From Spirochaetaceae bacterium (GTDB lineage: Bacteria; Spirochaetota; Spirochaetia; Treponematales; Breznakiellaceae), in the NCBI GenBank assembly GCA_031265535.1, contig JAISCO010000001.1, forward strand, positions 1-7,124: a DNA stretch of 7,124 bases. Reading direction: 5' to 3'. Made by a program: the position numbers and the translations under genes. Below are positions 1 through 5,109 of the stretch, in pieces (position 1 is the stretch's first letter; each line of letters begins with the position of its first letter). A model generated the notes under the pieces. It did no database searches. It was given only the letters and a program-made list of their open reading frames with translations, and had not been told where the DNA came from.

Positions 1-1245
1 TCAATATCACACGCGCTGAGCAAGCAGTTTTTCCGCTTTTCTGTCGGCGGCATGAGGGACGAGGCGGAAATCAAGGGGCATCGCAGAACTTATATAGGCG
101 CGATGCCGGGGAAAATAATTCAAGGGCTTAAGATATGCAAGGCAAAAGACCCGGTCTTCATGATTGACGAGATTGACAAGATGGGCAGCAGCTTTCAGGG
201 GGACCCGTCCAGCGCTTTGCTGGAGGTGCTGGACCCGGAGCAGAATATCAGCTTCCGTGATCACTACCTGGACCTGCCGTTCGATATTTCGCATATTTTC
301 TTTATTGTTACCGCCAACACGCTCGACACCATTCCCGCTCCGCTCATTGACCGCATGGAAATAATAGAACTGCCCGGATATATTGATACGGAAAAACTGG
401 AGATCGCAAAGCACTACCTTCTGCCTAAGAGCCTTGAAAAGAACGGGATAAAAAAGAATCAGGTAAAGTATACAAAAGAATCGCTGCTGCATATCGCGAA
501 TGGTTATGCGCGCGAAGCCGGCGTGCGTAATTTTGAAAAGAATCTGGACAAGATTCACCGCAAACTTGCCAAGCAAATAGTCGAGGCTGAAGAAGGCTCT
601 GGCGAAACTTTGCCCGCCCATTTTACGATAGACAAAAAAACCATAGAAGAACATCTGGGCAAGCCTATTTTCCCTGAAGGCGTGTACAAAAAGGCGGATC
701 GTCCCGGTATGTCGCTTGGGCTTGCGTGGACCAGCATGGGCGGAGATACACTTGTGATTGAGGCAATATCGACCCCCGGCGAGGCGGGATTTACGCTGAC
801 CGGAAAGATGGGTGATGTCATGAAAGAATCCGCCGCGATAGCGATGACTTATGCCCGCAAGATGGGGCTTGAAAAGTACGGCATTGAGCCGGAGTGGTTT
901 GAAAAGAATCATATCCACCTGCATATTCCGGCAGGCGCTACACCTAAAGACGGACCCTCCGCCGGCATTACGATGACAATCGCGCTGCTTTCTATGATGC
1001 GCAAGAAGGCTATAACTCCCAACCTAGCGATGACGGGAGAGCTTAGCCTTACCGGTCAGGTGCTGCCTATAGGCGGCTTAAAAGAAAAAACCGTTGCCGC
1101 CCAGCGTAACAAGGCCAAGCACATCATAATTCCCAAGCAGAATTTGCGCGATCTGGACGAAATTCCCGATCTTGTAAAGAAAGGCATAGAATTTCATCCC
1201 GTGGAACGTTTTGAAGAGGCGCTGCGTCTGGCGCTGCCGGATTAA
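1..1245 (+). CDS. lon: ATP-dependent Lon protease, 5'-truncated by window edge
   Basis: The frame is open from base 1 and gives 414 residues of Lon, the cytoplasmic AAA+ serine protease (family S16) that degrades misfolded and regulatory proteins. The window begins just after the expected Walker A loop, so the N-terminal domain and P-loop lie upstream. Visible in order: the conserved RDEAEIKGHRRTYIGAMPG segment (about residues 19-37), the Walker B motif VFMIDEIDK with D56/E57, a sensor-1 region VTANTLD and DRMEII, the helical sub-domain, then the proteolytic domain. The catalytic serine lies in PKDGPSAG (codon 958-960, residue 320) and the catalytic lysine is the second K of GGLKEK (codon 1087-1089, residue 363). 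Their spacing of 43 residues equals that of E. coli S679/K722. The C-terminus is complete and uninterrupted, so the gene looks functional. An ATG at 52 is internal to a conserved motif and is not the true start. Confidence 0.97.
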   Translation, partial: SISHALSKQFFRFSVGGMRDEAEIKGHRRTYIGAMPGKIIQGLKICKAKDPVFMIDEIDKMGSSFQGDPSSALLEVLDPEQNISFRDHYLDLPFDISHIFFIVTANTLDTIPAPLIDRMEIIELPGYIDTEKLEIAKHYLLPKSLEKNGIKKNQVKYTKESLLHIANGYAREAGVRNFEKNLDKIHRKLAKQIVEAEEGSGETLPAHFTIDKKTIEEHLGKPIFPEGVYKKADRPGMSLGLAWTSMGGDTLVIEAISTPGEAGFTLTGKMGDVMKESAAIAMTYARKMGLEKYGIEPEWFEKNHIHLHIPAGATPKDGPSAGITMTIALLSMMRKKAITPNLAMTGELSLTGQVLPIGGLKEKTVAAQRNKAKHIIIPKQNLRDLDEIPDLVKKGIEFHPVERFEEALRLALPD

Positions 1246-1269
1246 CGCTGAAGGAAAAACCCAAGAAAA

Positions 1270-1998
1270 ATGAGAATACAGGTTGATACACATACTCATT
1301 CGACGGCTTCTCTCCACGCGTATTCAACGATAGACGAGCTTGTAAGCGGCGCAAAGAAAAACGGATTGAAAGGTTTTGTACTTACCGAGCATGGCCCAGC
1401 GTTGCAAGGCGGCTTTCCGCATCCATACTATTTTGGCAATTTACACGTTGTACCACGGGAAATTCGCGGCATAAGTTTGTTAAGGGGTGTGGAATTGAAC
1501 ATTATGGATGATTCGGGCGGGCTTGATTTACCGTTTAAGTACCTCAAACTCCTTGACTTTGTTATCGCGGGATTACATGACGCTTGTTTTACACCTTCAT
1601 CGAAAGAGATAAACACACGCGCCATGGTCGCGGCAATTGCCAACCCCTATGTGGACTGTATTTCCCATCCCGGCAATCCGGTTTACCCCATAAATTACGA
1701 AGAAGTGGTAAAAGCCGCCGTCCACTTTGGCAAAGCGCTTGAGATAAACAATAGCTCTTTTAAGATTCGGAAGGGGAGTCTTGAAAATTGTAAGACAATA
1801 GCCCGTCTTTGCGGGCAGTACGGCTGTTACGTGAGCTGCGGCAGCGACGCCCACTATTGGAGGGATGTAGGTAACTTTGAAACGGCGCGGACAGTGATAG
1901 AAGAAGCGGGCATAAACGAAAGTTTGCTTATAAACAGCACGGTAGACAGTTTTACAGAATTTTACAAAAGGCGTACCGGTGAGCGCAGGAACGCCTAA
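1270..1998 (+). CDS. PHP-domain phosphatase/hydrolase, YcdX type
   Basis: This 242-residue protein has the full length of the YcdX-like branch of the PHP (polymerase and histidinol phosphatase) superfamily, trinuclear metal phosphoesterases of the cytoplasm whose physiological substrate is generally unclear. All nine expected metal ligands can be placed: H8 and H10 (DTHTHS), H16, H41 (TEHG), E75 (GVELN), H103 (AGLHD), H133 (ISHPG), and D193 and H195 (GSDAH). The enzyme is therefore probably active. It begins 24 bp after the lon stop, so read-through from lon is plausible. The best Shine-Dalgarno match, AAGGA at 1251-1255, is rather far (14 nt) from the ATG, and no better in-frame start is visible. 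PolX and histidinol phosphatase share the fold, but the motif order and length fit YcdX best. The assignment to family is firm; the substrate is not known. Confidence 0.9.
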   Translation: MRIQVDTHTHSTASLHAYSTIDELVSGAKKNGLKGFVLTEHGPALQGGFPHPYYFGNLHVVPREIRGISLLRGVELNIMDDSGGLDLPFKYLKLLDFVIAGLHDACFTPSSKEINTRAMVAAIANPYVDCISHPGNPVYPINYEEVVKAAVHFGKALEINNSSFKIRKGSLENCKTIARLCGQYGCYVSCGSDAHYWRDVGNFETARTVIEEAGINESLLINSTVDSFTEFYKRRTGERRNA

Positions 1999-2021
1999 AA
2001 AAGGAAGAAGGGAAAAGGAAA

Positions 2022-2082
2022 AAGTAACAGGTAAAAAGGAACAATGAATAGTTAGAAACTTTTTACTTCTTACCTTTTACTT
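2022..2082. repeat. imperfect purine/pyrimidine inverted repeat
   Basis: The purine-rich arm at 2022-2038 (AAGTAACAGGTAAAAAG) pairs with the pyrimidine-rich arm at 2066-2082 (CTTCTTACCTTTTACTT) at 15 of 17 positions, with a 27-nt loop. It follows the phosphatase gene by 23 bp and could fold at the end of its mRNA. It has no GC-rich core, so calling it a terminator would be speculative. Similar A/G-rich text recurs at 2869-2898, suggesting a family of such intergenic sequence. Confidence 0.5.
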
Positions 2083-2098
2083 CTTACTTATTACAAAA

Positions 2099-2215
2099 GG
2101 GGGAAGCGCATCAATCATAAAACGTTAAAATTTTGAAGTTTATGATGAACTTTTTCGACGCGGCTCCCCCACGCTACAAAGGTTTTGCTTTGCAAAACGC
2201 TTTTTCGCTTCCCCC
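2099..2215. repeat. nested inverted-repeat block with 10-bp terminal repeats
   Basis: A perfect 10-bp inverted repeat, GGGGGAAGCG (2099-2108) and CGCTTCCCCC (2206-2215), bounds 117 bp. Inside it are an 8-bp perfect stem ATCATAAA/TTTATGAT (2114-2121 with 2139-2146), a second C-rich arm at 2160-2170 that could pair with the left end instead (9 of 11 bases), and a 7-bp stem GTTTTGC/GCAAAAC with a TTT loop (2182-2188 with 2192-2198) followed closely by five T. The last hairpin could serve as a weak terminator. No ORF is convincing here. It may be a small non-autonomous repeat or a structured intergenic element; only other genomic copies would decide. Confidence 0.5.
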
Positions 2216-2306
2216 ACCCATTAACAGGGGGGTTAGTGGACAGAGAACAGTGAGGAATGAATAGTTAACAGTGAGCAATTATCAATTAGCAATGCGGGCA
2301 GGCGCG

Positions 2307-2381
2307 TATGCAAAGCGCCCTTTTCAAACCCTAAGGCACGGAGTGAAGGCTGCTTTCGGTATGTTAGCGCGGAGCGCATGT
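2307..2381. repeat. 75-bp dispersed repeat, copy A
   Basis: This aligns without gaps to 2959-3033, with 60 of 75 bases identical. The best-kept core runs from CCCTAAGGCACGGAG (2329 on) to GCGCGGAGCGCATGT (ending 2381), where 45 of 53 bases match. Both copies lie in intergenic DNA in the same orientation, on either side of the BOF gene. On the minus strand both are open from an ATG (peptide starting MRSA), but the differences are mostly amino-acid changing, which argues against a protein. The surrounding 2216-2306 is low-complexity A/T text with short internal repeats (AACAGTGAG; AATGAATAGTTA, also at 2043). Confidence 0.7.
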
Positions 2382-2484
2382 AAACCCACTGGTGGGGCTG
2401 GAATTTAATATTGAAAAAATTAGCTGAGTGAATTATTGTACAGGTCAAATATTTAACGGGCTTGTACTAAAAAATACATAGTTT

Positions 2485-2490
2485 AAGGAG
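2485..2490 (+). promoter_or_regulatory. ribosome binding site of the BOF gene
   Basis: AAGGAG lies 6 nt before the ATG at 2497, a near-ideal Shine-Dalgarno sequence that fixes the start. A TTGTAC hexamer occurs twice upstream (2436-2441, 2462-2467), but no convincing -10 box is seen. Confidence 0.75.
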
Positions 2491-2496
2491 AACATT

Positions 2497-2850
2497 ATGT
2501 ATAAGAGATTTTTTTTGAGTTTTGCCGTATTTTTGCTATTGGCCGCGTTAAACATTGGCGCACAGGATGGGTACAAAGGTCCGGGACCTTCCTCGAACAT
2601 TGTAACGGTTGAGCAGGCAAAAAAACTTCGAGATGACACAATGGTAAATTTAAGGGGAAGAATTGACAGGGCTTTAGGTGATGATAAGTACATGTTTTCA
2701 GATTCCACTGGAAGTATTACCATTGAAGTTGACGAGCATTTATGGTTTGGATTTTCCGTTGATGAAAAAGACTTGCTTGAAATAACTGGCGAAATTGACA
2801 AAGAATTTGGAAGGGTTGAAATAGACGTAAAAAGCATGAAAAAGGTTTAG
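2497..2850 (+). CDS. secreted BOF (YgiW/YdeI) OB-fold protein
   Basis: This 117-residue protein belongs to the bacterial OB-fold (BOF) family, small periplasmic proteins such as YgiW/YdeI that are linked to stress tolerance; their ligands are poorly defined. The N-terminus is a clear Sec signal peptide: charged MYKR, a hydrophobic stretch (about 5-18), and a likely signal peptidase I site after I-G-A22. The family pattern follows: GPGPSS near 28-33, VTVEQAKKLRDDTMVNLRGRI (about 36-56), LGDDKYMFSDSTGSITIEVD (60-79), W83, and the ending EITGEIDKEFGRVEIDVKSMKK. Length and motif order match single-domain family members. It stands alone, with a good ribosome binding site and long non-coding flanks. 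The stop codon's last base begins a GC-only inverted repeat. Family assignment is strong; specific function is not inferable. Confidence 0.9.
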   Translation: MYKRFFLSFAVFLLLAALNIGAQDGYKGPGPSSNIVTVEQAKKLRDDTMVNLRGRIDRALGDDKYMFSDSTGSITIEVDEHLWFGFSVDEKDLLEITGEIDKEFGRVEIDVKSMKKV

Positions 2851-2908
2851 CCCCCCGCCCCTCATGCCAAGGAAAAAGTAAGAAGGAAAAGATAAGAAGG
2901 CGGGGGGC
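2850..2908. repeat. GC-only inverted repeat after the BOF gene
   Basis: GCCCCCCGCC (2850-2859) is perfectly complementary to GGCGGGGGGC (2899-2908), across a purine-rich 39-nt loop. It starts at the final base of the BOF stop codon. A ten-pair all-GC stem would be very stable and could protect the mRNA 3' end or stall polymerase. There is no T run after it, so it is not a canonical intrinsic terminator. Confidence 0.6.
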
Positions 2909-2958
2909 GGTACAAGGACTTTAGGTCTGTCCTAATTCCTCATTGTTAATTGTTAATG

Positions 2959-3033
2959 TATGCCAATCGCCGTTGCCGGACCCTAAGGCACGGAGCAAAG
3001 CCCGCTTTGGGTATGCCGGCGCGGAGCGCATGT
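2959..3033. repeat. 75-bp dispersed repeat, copy B
   Basis: This is the second copy of the repeat at 2307-2381, in the same orientation and ungapped. It ends 24 bp before the TTGACA box of the promoter at 3058. The preceding sequence (about 2938-2958) is A/T-rich text of alternating TTAAT units resembling that before copy A. Confidence 0.7.
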
Positions 3034-3057
3034 GCCTCCATGGCAAATGGCGAATGG

Positions 3058-3087
3058 TTGACAGGAGGAGTGAAATCTTTGTACGAT
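3058..3087 (+). promoter_or_regulatory. sigma-70-type promoter
   Basis: There is a perfect -35 box TTGACA (3058-3063) and an 18-bp spacer to TACGAT (3082-3087, 4 of 6 matches to TATAAT). Transcription would begin near 3094 and meet the intrinsic terminator at 3139-3173. The perfect 9-bp tandem repeat TGAAGTTGG (3095-3103 and 3105-3113, period 10) lies at the predicted start and could be an operator. Confidence 0.5.
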
Positions 3088-3093
3088 GTATTT

Positions 3094-3173
3094 CTGAAGT
3101 TGGTTGAAGTTGGAAAGAATTATTAAGAAAGATTGTAGGGGGCAGAGAAAAGTTGTTTTCTCTGCCCCTTTTT
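3094..3173 (+). ncRNA. candidate small RNA or terminated leader (~80 nt)
   Basis: The stretch between the promoter at 3058-3087 and the strong terminator ending at 3173 would give a transcript of about 80 nt. It could be a free-standing small RNA or the prematurely terminated leader of the cbiL-like gene that begins 30 bp later. A short reading frame of 15 codons (TTG at 3079 to TAA at 3124-3126, with AGGAGG at 3063-3068) overlaps it, but it starts upstream of the predicted transcription start, so it is unlikely to be its leader peptide. No cobalamin riboswitch motifs were recognised. Confidence 0.3.
3139..3173 (+). terminator. strong intrinsic terminator
   Basis: A perfect 13-bp stem, GGGGCAGAGAAAA (3139-3151) with TTTTCTCTGCCCC (3156-3168), has a GTTG loop and is followed directly by TTTTT. 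This is textbook rho-independent architecture on the + strand, located 30 bp before the cbiL-like start, so it could act as an attenuator or simply end the short upstream unit. Confidence 0.9.
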
Positions 3174-3203
3174 ACGCAATTATGCGGTTCTTTAAGGCAA
3201 AAC

Positions 3204-3302
3204 ATGAAAAATGAAGGCATTTTATACGGCGTGAGCGTAGGCCCGGGGGATCCGGAACTTATCACTGTAAAGGCATTTAAAACGATTAGCGCCTGTACTT
3301 AG
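3204..3302 (+). pseudogene. cbiL: precorrin-2 C20-methyltransferase, N-terminal fragment
   Basis: From ATG 3204 the 32-residue peptide reads MKNEGILYGVSVGPGDPELI, then TVKAFKTISACT and a stop. The GVGPGDPELIT-like glycine-rich loop followed by a KAxKTI helix is the signature start of the SAM-dependent tetrapyrrole methyltransferase fold, and YGVSVGPGDPELIT is most typical of CbiL/CobI in cobalamin (vitamin B12) synthesis. A weak AAGG (3194-3197) lies 6 nt upstream. The family is usually well over 200 residues. Here coding ends at the insertion sequence, whose first base supplies the end of the stop codon. No remaining CbiL sequence is found beyond the IS, so the gene is dead. Other cobalamin methyltransferases (CbiF, CbiH) share the loop and remain possible. 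Confidence 0.75.
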
Positions 3303-3320
3303 AGCCTGTTTAGTATCTTT
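3302..3320 (+). repeat. left terminal inverted repeat of the IS, preceded by TTA duplication
   Basis: GAGCCTGTTTAGTATCTTT pairs imperfectly with the right end. The three bases just outside (3299-3301) are TTA, repeated just beyond the right end. The transposase stop codon TAA (3312-3310 on the minus strand) falls within this repeat. Confidence 0.75.
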
Positions 3321-4086
3321 TTAGCAACAAAGATATAAACGCAAGAACCGTCATTTGCAGCGTGTTATGAATCTTGCGTTCGCAGTTCTTCCATAAACGG
3401 CGGTATTTTTCCAGCCACTCAAATGTACGCTCTACCACCCACCGTTTAGGAAGCACCACAAATTTGTGAAGCTCATTGCGTTTAACCACCTCTACTTCCG
3501 CTCCTTCTATGATCATTTTCACGGGAGACAGCAAAGTTTTCCCCGCTGTAACCACCGTCGCATAAGACTTTCTGTACTTTTGACAGGTTTAGAGCGCATT
3601 TACGCAGCATTTCAACCGCTCCATCACGGTCGGTCACATCTGCCGTTGTTACCCAAACCGCGTGCGGCAAGCCGTTGGCATCAACAGCGATGTGCGGCTT
3701 TATGCCGGAAGTTTTTTTCCCGCGTCATATCCCTTTTCTTAGGCCGTATCCGCGTTTTTTACACTTTTCGAATCTACTATCACCATTGTTGTTTTCGGCT
3801 CACGTCCGCATATCACCCGTCCAAATAGAACCATATCCCGCAAAATACGGTCAAGCAATGAGGCTTCGCCGTTTTTTCCTGCCGCGCTCCATATTTGGTA
3901 ATAGTGGTAAACTATGTTCTACTTAGGGAAATCGTGCGGTAAGCCGCGCCATGTACACCTCTCTTTGAGAATGTACAGAATCGCACAAAAAATGTCATAC
4001 ACGATAGTATTTTCGGGGGTGTTGCCGCCTTTCCTGCTGATTTTAGATCGTATTCCTATGAGTTTTGTAAAGATGTTGAACAGGCT
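3310..4086 (-). pseudogene. IS5-family DDE transposase, broken by stops and frameshifts
   Basis: Reading the minus strand piecewise gives one nearly full-length transposase. The N-terminal part holds RKGGNTPENTIVYDIFCAI and LKERCTWRGLPHDFPK. A TAG (3919-3921) then replaces the expected Trp codon (TGG). The frame continues NIVYHYYQIWS to MVIVDSKSVKNADTA, carrying the first catalytic Asp. A TAA follows, then GYDAGKK. A seven-A run at the minus-strand copy of 3712-3718 is one base short. The shifted frame reads HIAVDANGLPHAVW to VLCDGGYSGENFA, carrying the second Asp. A +1 shift near 3540 restores the first frame, giving KRWVVERTFEWLEKYRRLWK, with the catalytic Glu region, to the end LLLKRY. Family: DDE, IS5 group. 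The lesions imply an old insertion or relaxed selection. Confidence 0.85.
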
Positions 4087-4087
4087 A
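4069..4087 (-). repeat. right terminal inverted repeat of the IS, followed by TTA duplication
   Basis: Read inward on the minus strand it is TAGCCTGTTCAACATCTTT. TTA at 4088-4090 is the second copy of the target duplication. The transposase frame appears open right through this end, so the start codon used by the intact ancestor is unclear. Confidence 0.75.
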
Positions 4088-4089
4088 TT

Positions 4090-4146
4090 ACAGAATGGGC
4101 AGCGCAAAAACTTGATGGATTGAACTTGCTAAGCAGTCGAAGTTGA
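4090..4146 (+). other. possible C-terminal coding remnant beside the IS
   Basis: Immediately right of the IS one frame reads TEWAAQKLDGLNLLSSRS and stops at 4144-4146. If the IS and one TTA are removed, this frame joins the left side in a different frame from the cbiL start, giving LAPVLTEWAAQ at the junction. The peptide looks protein-like but is too short to identify and does not resemble the CbiL C-terminus. It may be chance, or the tail of a neighbouring gene left after a deletion. Confidence 0.2.
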
Positions 4147-4164
4147 GCTTAAGAGTTTGCACAA

Positions 4165-4194
4165 AAATAACATGACAAAATGCTCATGTTATTT
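4165..4194. repeat. AT-rich 11-bp hairpin
   Basis: AAATAACATGA (4165-4175) and TCATGTTATTT (4184-4194) are perfectly complementary with an 8-nt loop. It lies between the IS flank and the YhhN gene. On the minus strand the stem is followed by TTTTGT, so weak termination in that direction is possible. Confidence 0.5.
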
Positions 4195-4225
4195 CCGCGG
4201 TCTAATGTATAAAATCTTTAACTTG

Positions 4226-4254
4226 TTGACAGTTTTGAGTCGATATGGCAATAT
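4226..4254 (+). promoter_or_regulatory. weak candidate promoter for the YhhN gene
   Basis: A perfect TTGACA (4226-4231) is followed after 17 bp by CAATAT (4249-4254, only 3 of 6 matches), or after 20 bp by TATATT (4252-4257). The position, about 55 bp before the ATG, is suitable. The upstream region also holds a nine-codon mini-ORF (ATG 4270 to TGA 4297-4299) of unknown meaning. Confidence 0.3.
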
Positions 4255-4308
4255 ATTTTCGGAACAATAATGAACTTCTCTGATTGCTTCCTTGATTGAT
4301 AGATTGAT

Positions 4309-4947
4309 ATGGATATAATTTTTCTTATTTTATACGGTTTGACAGCATTCGTAAATATTTTTTCAATCCACTGCGAAAAGCACATTGTCCGCTTTGTGTC
4401 AAAAATATGCCTTGTGCCAATCATTGTATTTTACTATATTTTCAAATCAGACAATCTTTCTTTTATCATTGTTATTGCATTATTTTTTTCATGGTGCGGT
4501 GATATATTGCTTGTAAATCCGGTAAAATTCAGGCTGTATACCGGGATCTTAAGTTTTCTTGCCGCGCATATTCTATATATTTTTTCATTTATTGATTTGA
4601 CGCCGGAACTTAATATTACCGCATTAATTTTTTCGTTCCTGCTCGTTCTGCTAATAGAAAGTTTTTTTATGACAAAATTACATATTCAAAATAATTATAA
4701 ATTTTTCGTAATCATTTATGGAATTGTAATTGGATTTTTAGTTATTTCTTCATTACAGGTTTTTATTTGGCATAAAAGCATGGCCGGTATTTTGCTTGCT
4801 GCCGGCTCGTTTCTGTTTTTTATTTCTGACATGGTATTGTCATATTTTAACATGATAAAAATAATGACAAAGAACTCACTCTCAGTTGTTATGTTAAGTT
4901 ATATTATTGCTCAGGCTTGTATTGTTATTGGTTATATGAATATTTAA
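4309..4947 (+). CDS. YhhN/TMEM86-family membrane protein (lysoplasmalogenase-like)
   Basis: This 212-residue, almost wholly hydrophobic protein has about eight predicted membrane segments, placing it in the inner membrane. Family marks are visible: RFVSKICLVPIIV (28-40, the usual SKP..VP region), FFSWCGDILL (59-68) with D65, GILSFLAAHILYIFSF (79-94) with H87, AAGSFLFFISDMVLSYF (164-180) with D174, and SYIIAQACIVIG (197-208). Some characterised members hydrolyse the vinyl-ether bond of lysoplasmalogen; others are uncharacterised, so the reaction is only a family inference. The start is fixed by an in-frame TAG at 4300-4302, two codons before the ATG. There is no clear Shine-Dalgarno sequence. 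The gene is far more A/T-rich than the lon and EIIC genes, which suggests foreign origin or relaxed composition next to the decayed IS. Confidence 0.85.
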   Translation: MDIIFLILYGLTAFVNIFSIHCEKHIVRFVSKICLVPIIVFYYIFKSDNLSFIIVIALFFSWCGDILLVNPVKFRLYTGILSFLAAHILYIFSFIDLTPELNITALIFSFLLVLLIESFFMTKLHIQNNYKFFVIIYGIVIGFLVISSLQVFIWHKSMAGILLAAGSFLFFISDMVLSYFNMIKIMTKNSLSVVMLSYIIAQACIVIGYMNI

Positions 4948-4967
4948 TCGGCTGGGAAAATTATTAA

Positions 4968-4999
4968 GCAATGCGCTATCTGTAGGCAATGCGCTATCT
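4968..4999. repeat. perfect 14-bp direct repeat, possible operator
   Basis: GCAATGCGCTATCT occurs at 4968-4981 and again at 4986-4999, a period of 18 bp. The second copy ends on the first base of a TTGACA box. Such tandem sites touching a -35 box are typical of activator or repressor binding, here upstream of the two-gene EIIC unit. The regulator is unknown. Confidence 0.55.
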
Positions 5000-5027
5000 T
5001 GACAAATTTCAAAATACTTGCCACTAT
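4999..5027 (+). promoter_or_regulatory. candidate promoter of the EIIC unit
   Basis: TTGACA (4999-5004) has a 17-bp spacer to CACTAT (5022-5027, 3 of 6 matches). The poor -10 fits a promoter that needs an activator, and the direct repeat at 4968-4999 sits where such a protein would bind. About 80 bp of leader would separate it from the ATG at 5110. Confidence 0.35.
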
Positions 5028-5109
5028 TGCAAATCCTTCCTGCCGTCCGCTCTTTAACTCTAACTGGGCGCGCGGTTGAAGTAAGGCAATTAGAACTTAG
5101 GGGGTTCGT

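Larger units (their letters stand above)
3302..4087 (-). mobile_element. IS5-family insertion sequence, 786 bp, decayed
   Basis: The ends are imperfect terminal inverted repeats. The left end, AGCCTGTTTAGTATCTTT (3303-3320), matches the inward-reading right end, AGCCTGTTCAACATCTTT (4086-4069), at 15 of 18 positions. Both are flanked by TTA (3299-3301 and 4088-4090), fitting the 3-bp TNA target duplications of several IS5 subgroups. A single transposase on the minus strand fills almost the whole element and stops inside the left repeat. The size suits small IS5-group elements. It sits in the cbiL-like gene. Two nonsense codons and two frameshifts mean it cannot move by itself. Confidence 0.85.

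Noticed and set aside
7..924. Long open frame (305 codons) on the minus strand
   Set aside because: It lies antisense to the well-conserved Lon catalytic regions; its peptide shows no recognisable motif and it is a shadow of lon codon bias.
2233..2448. Minus-strand 71-residue ORF containing MRSALTYRKQ
   Set aside because: It is produced by repeat copy A and low-complexity text. Comparison with copy B shows mostly non-synonymous change, so there is no sign of protein selection.
3070..3126. Leader peptide of 15-18 codons with an AGGAGG site
   Set aside because: The GTG start is only one base from the AGGAGG, and the TTG start lies upstream of the predicted transcription start. No regulatory codon run (for example repeated rare or amino-acid-specific codons) is present.
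3034..3203. Cobalamin riboswitch before the cbiL-like gene
   Set aside because: The expected B12-box and CCACTG-type conserved blocks were not found; only a promoter, a short leader and a terminator are visible.
2921..3265. Minus-strand 114-residue ORF containing MRSAPAYPKR
   Set aside because: It spans repeat copy B, the terminator and the antisense of cbiL. It is not a coherent protein.
3466..4123. Several plus-strand ORFs of 69-120 residues
   Set aside because: They are antisense to the decayed IS5-type transposase, whose DDE motifs read clearly on the minus strand.
4968..4999. CRISPR-like repeat
   Set aside because: There are only two copies with a 4-bp gap, no spacers of proper length, and no cas genes nearby.
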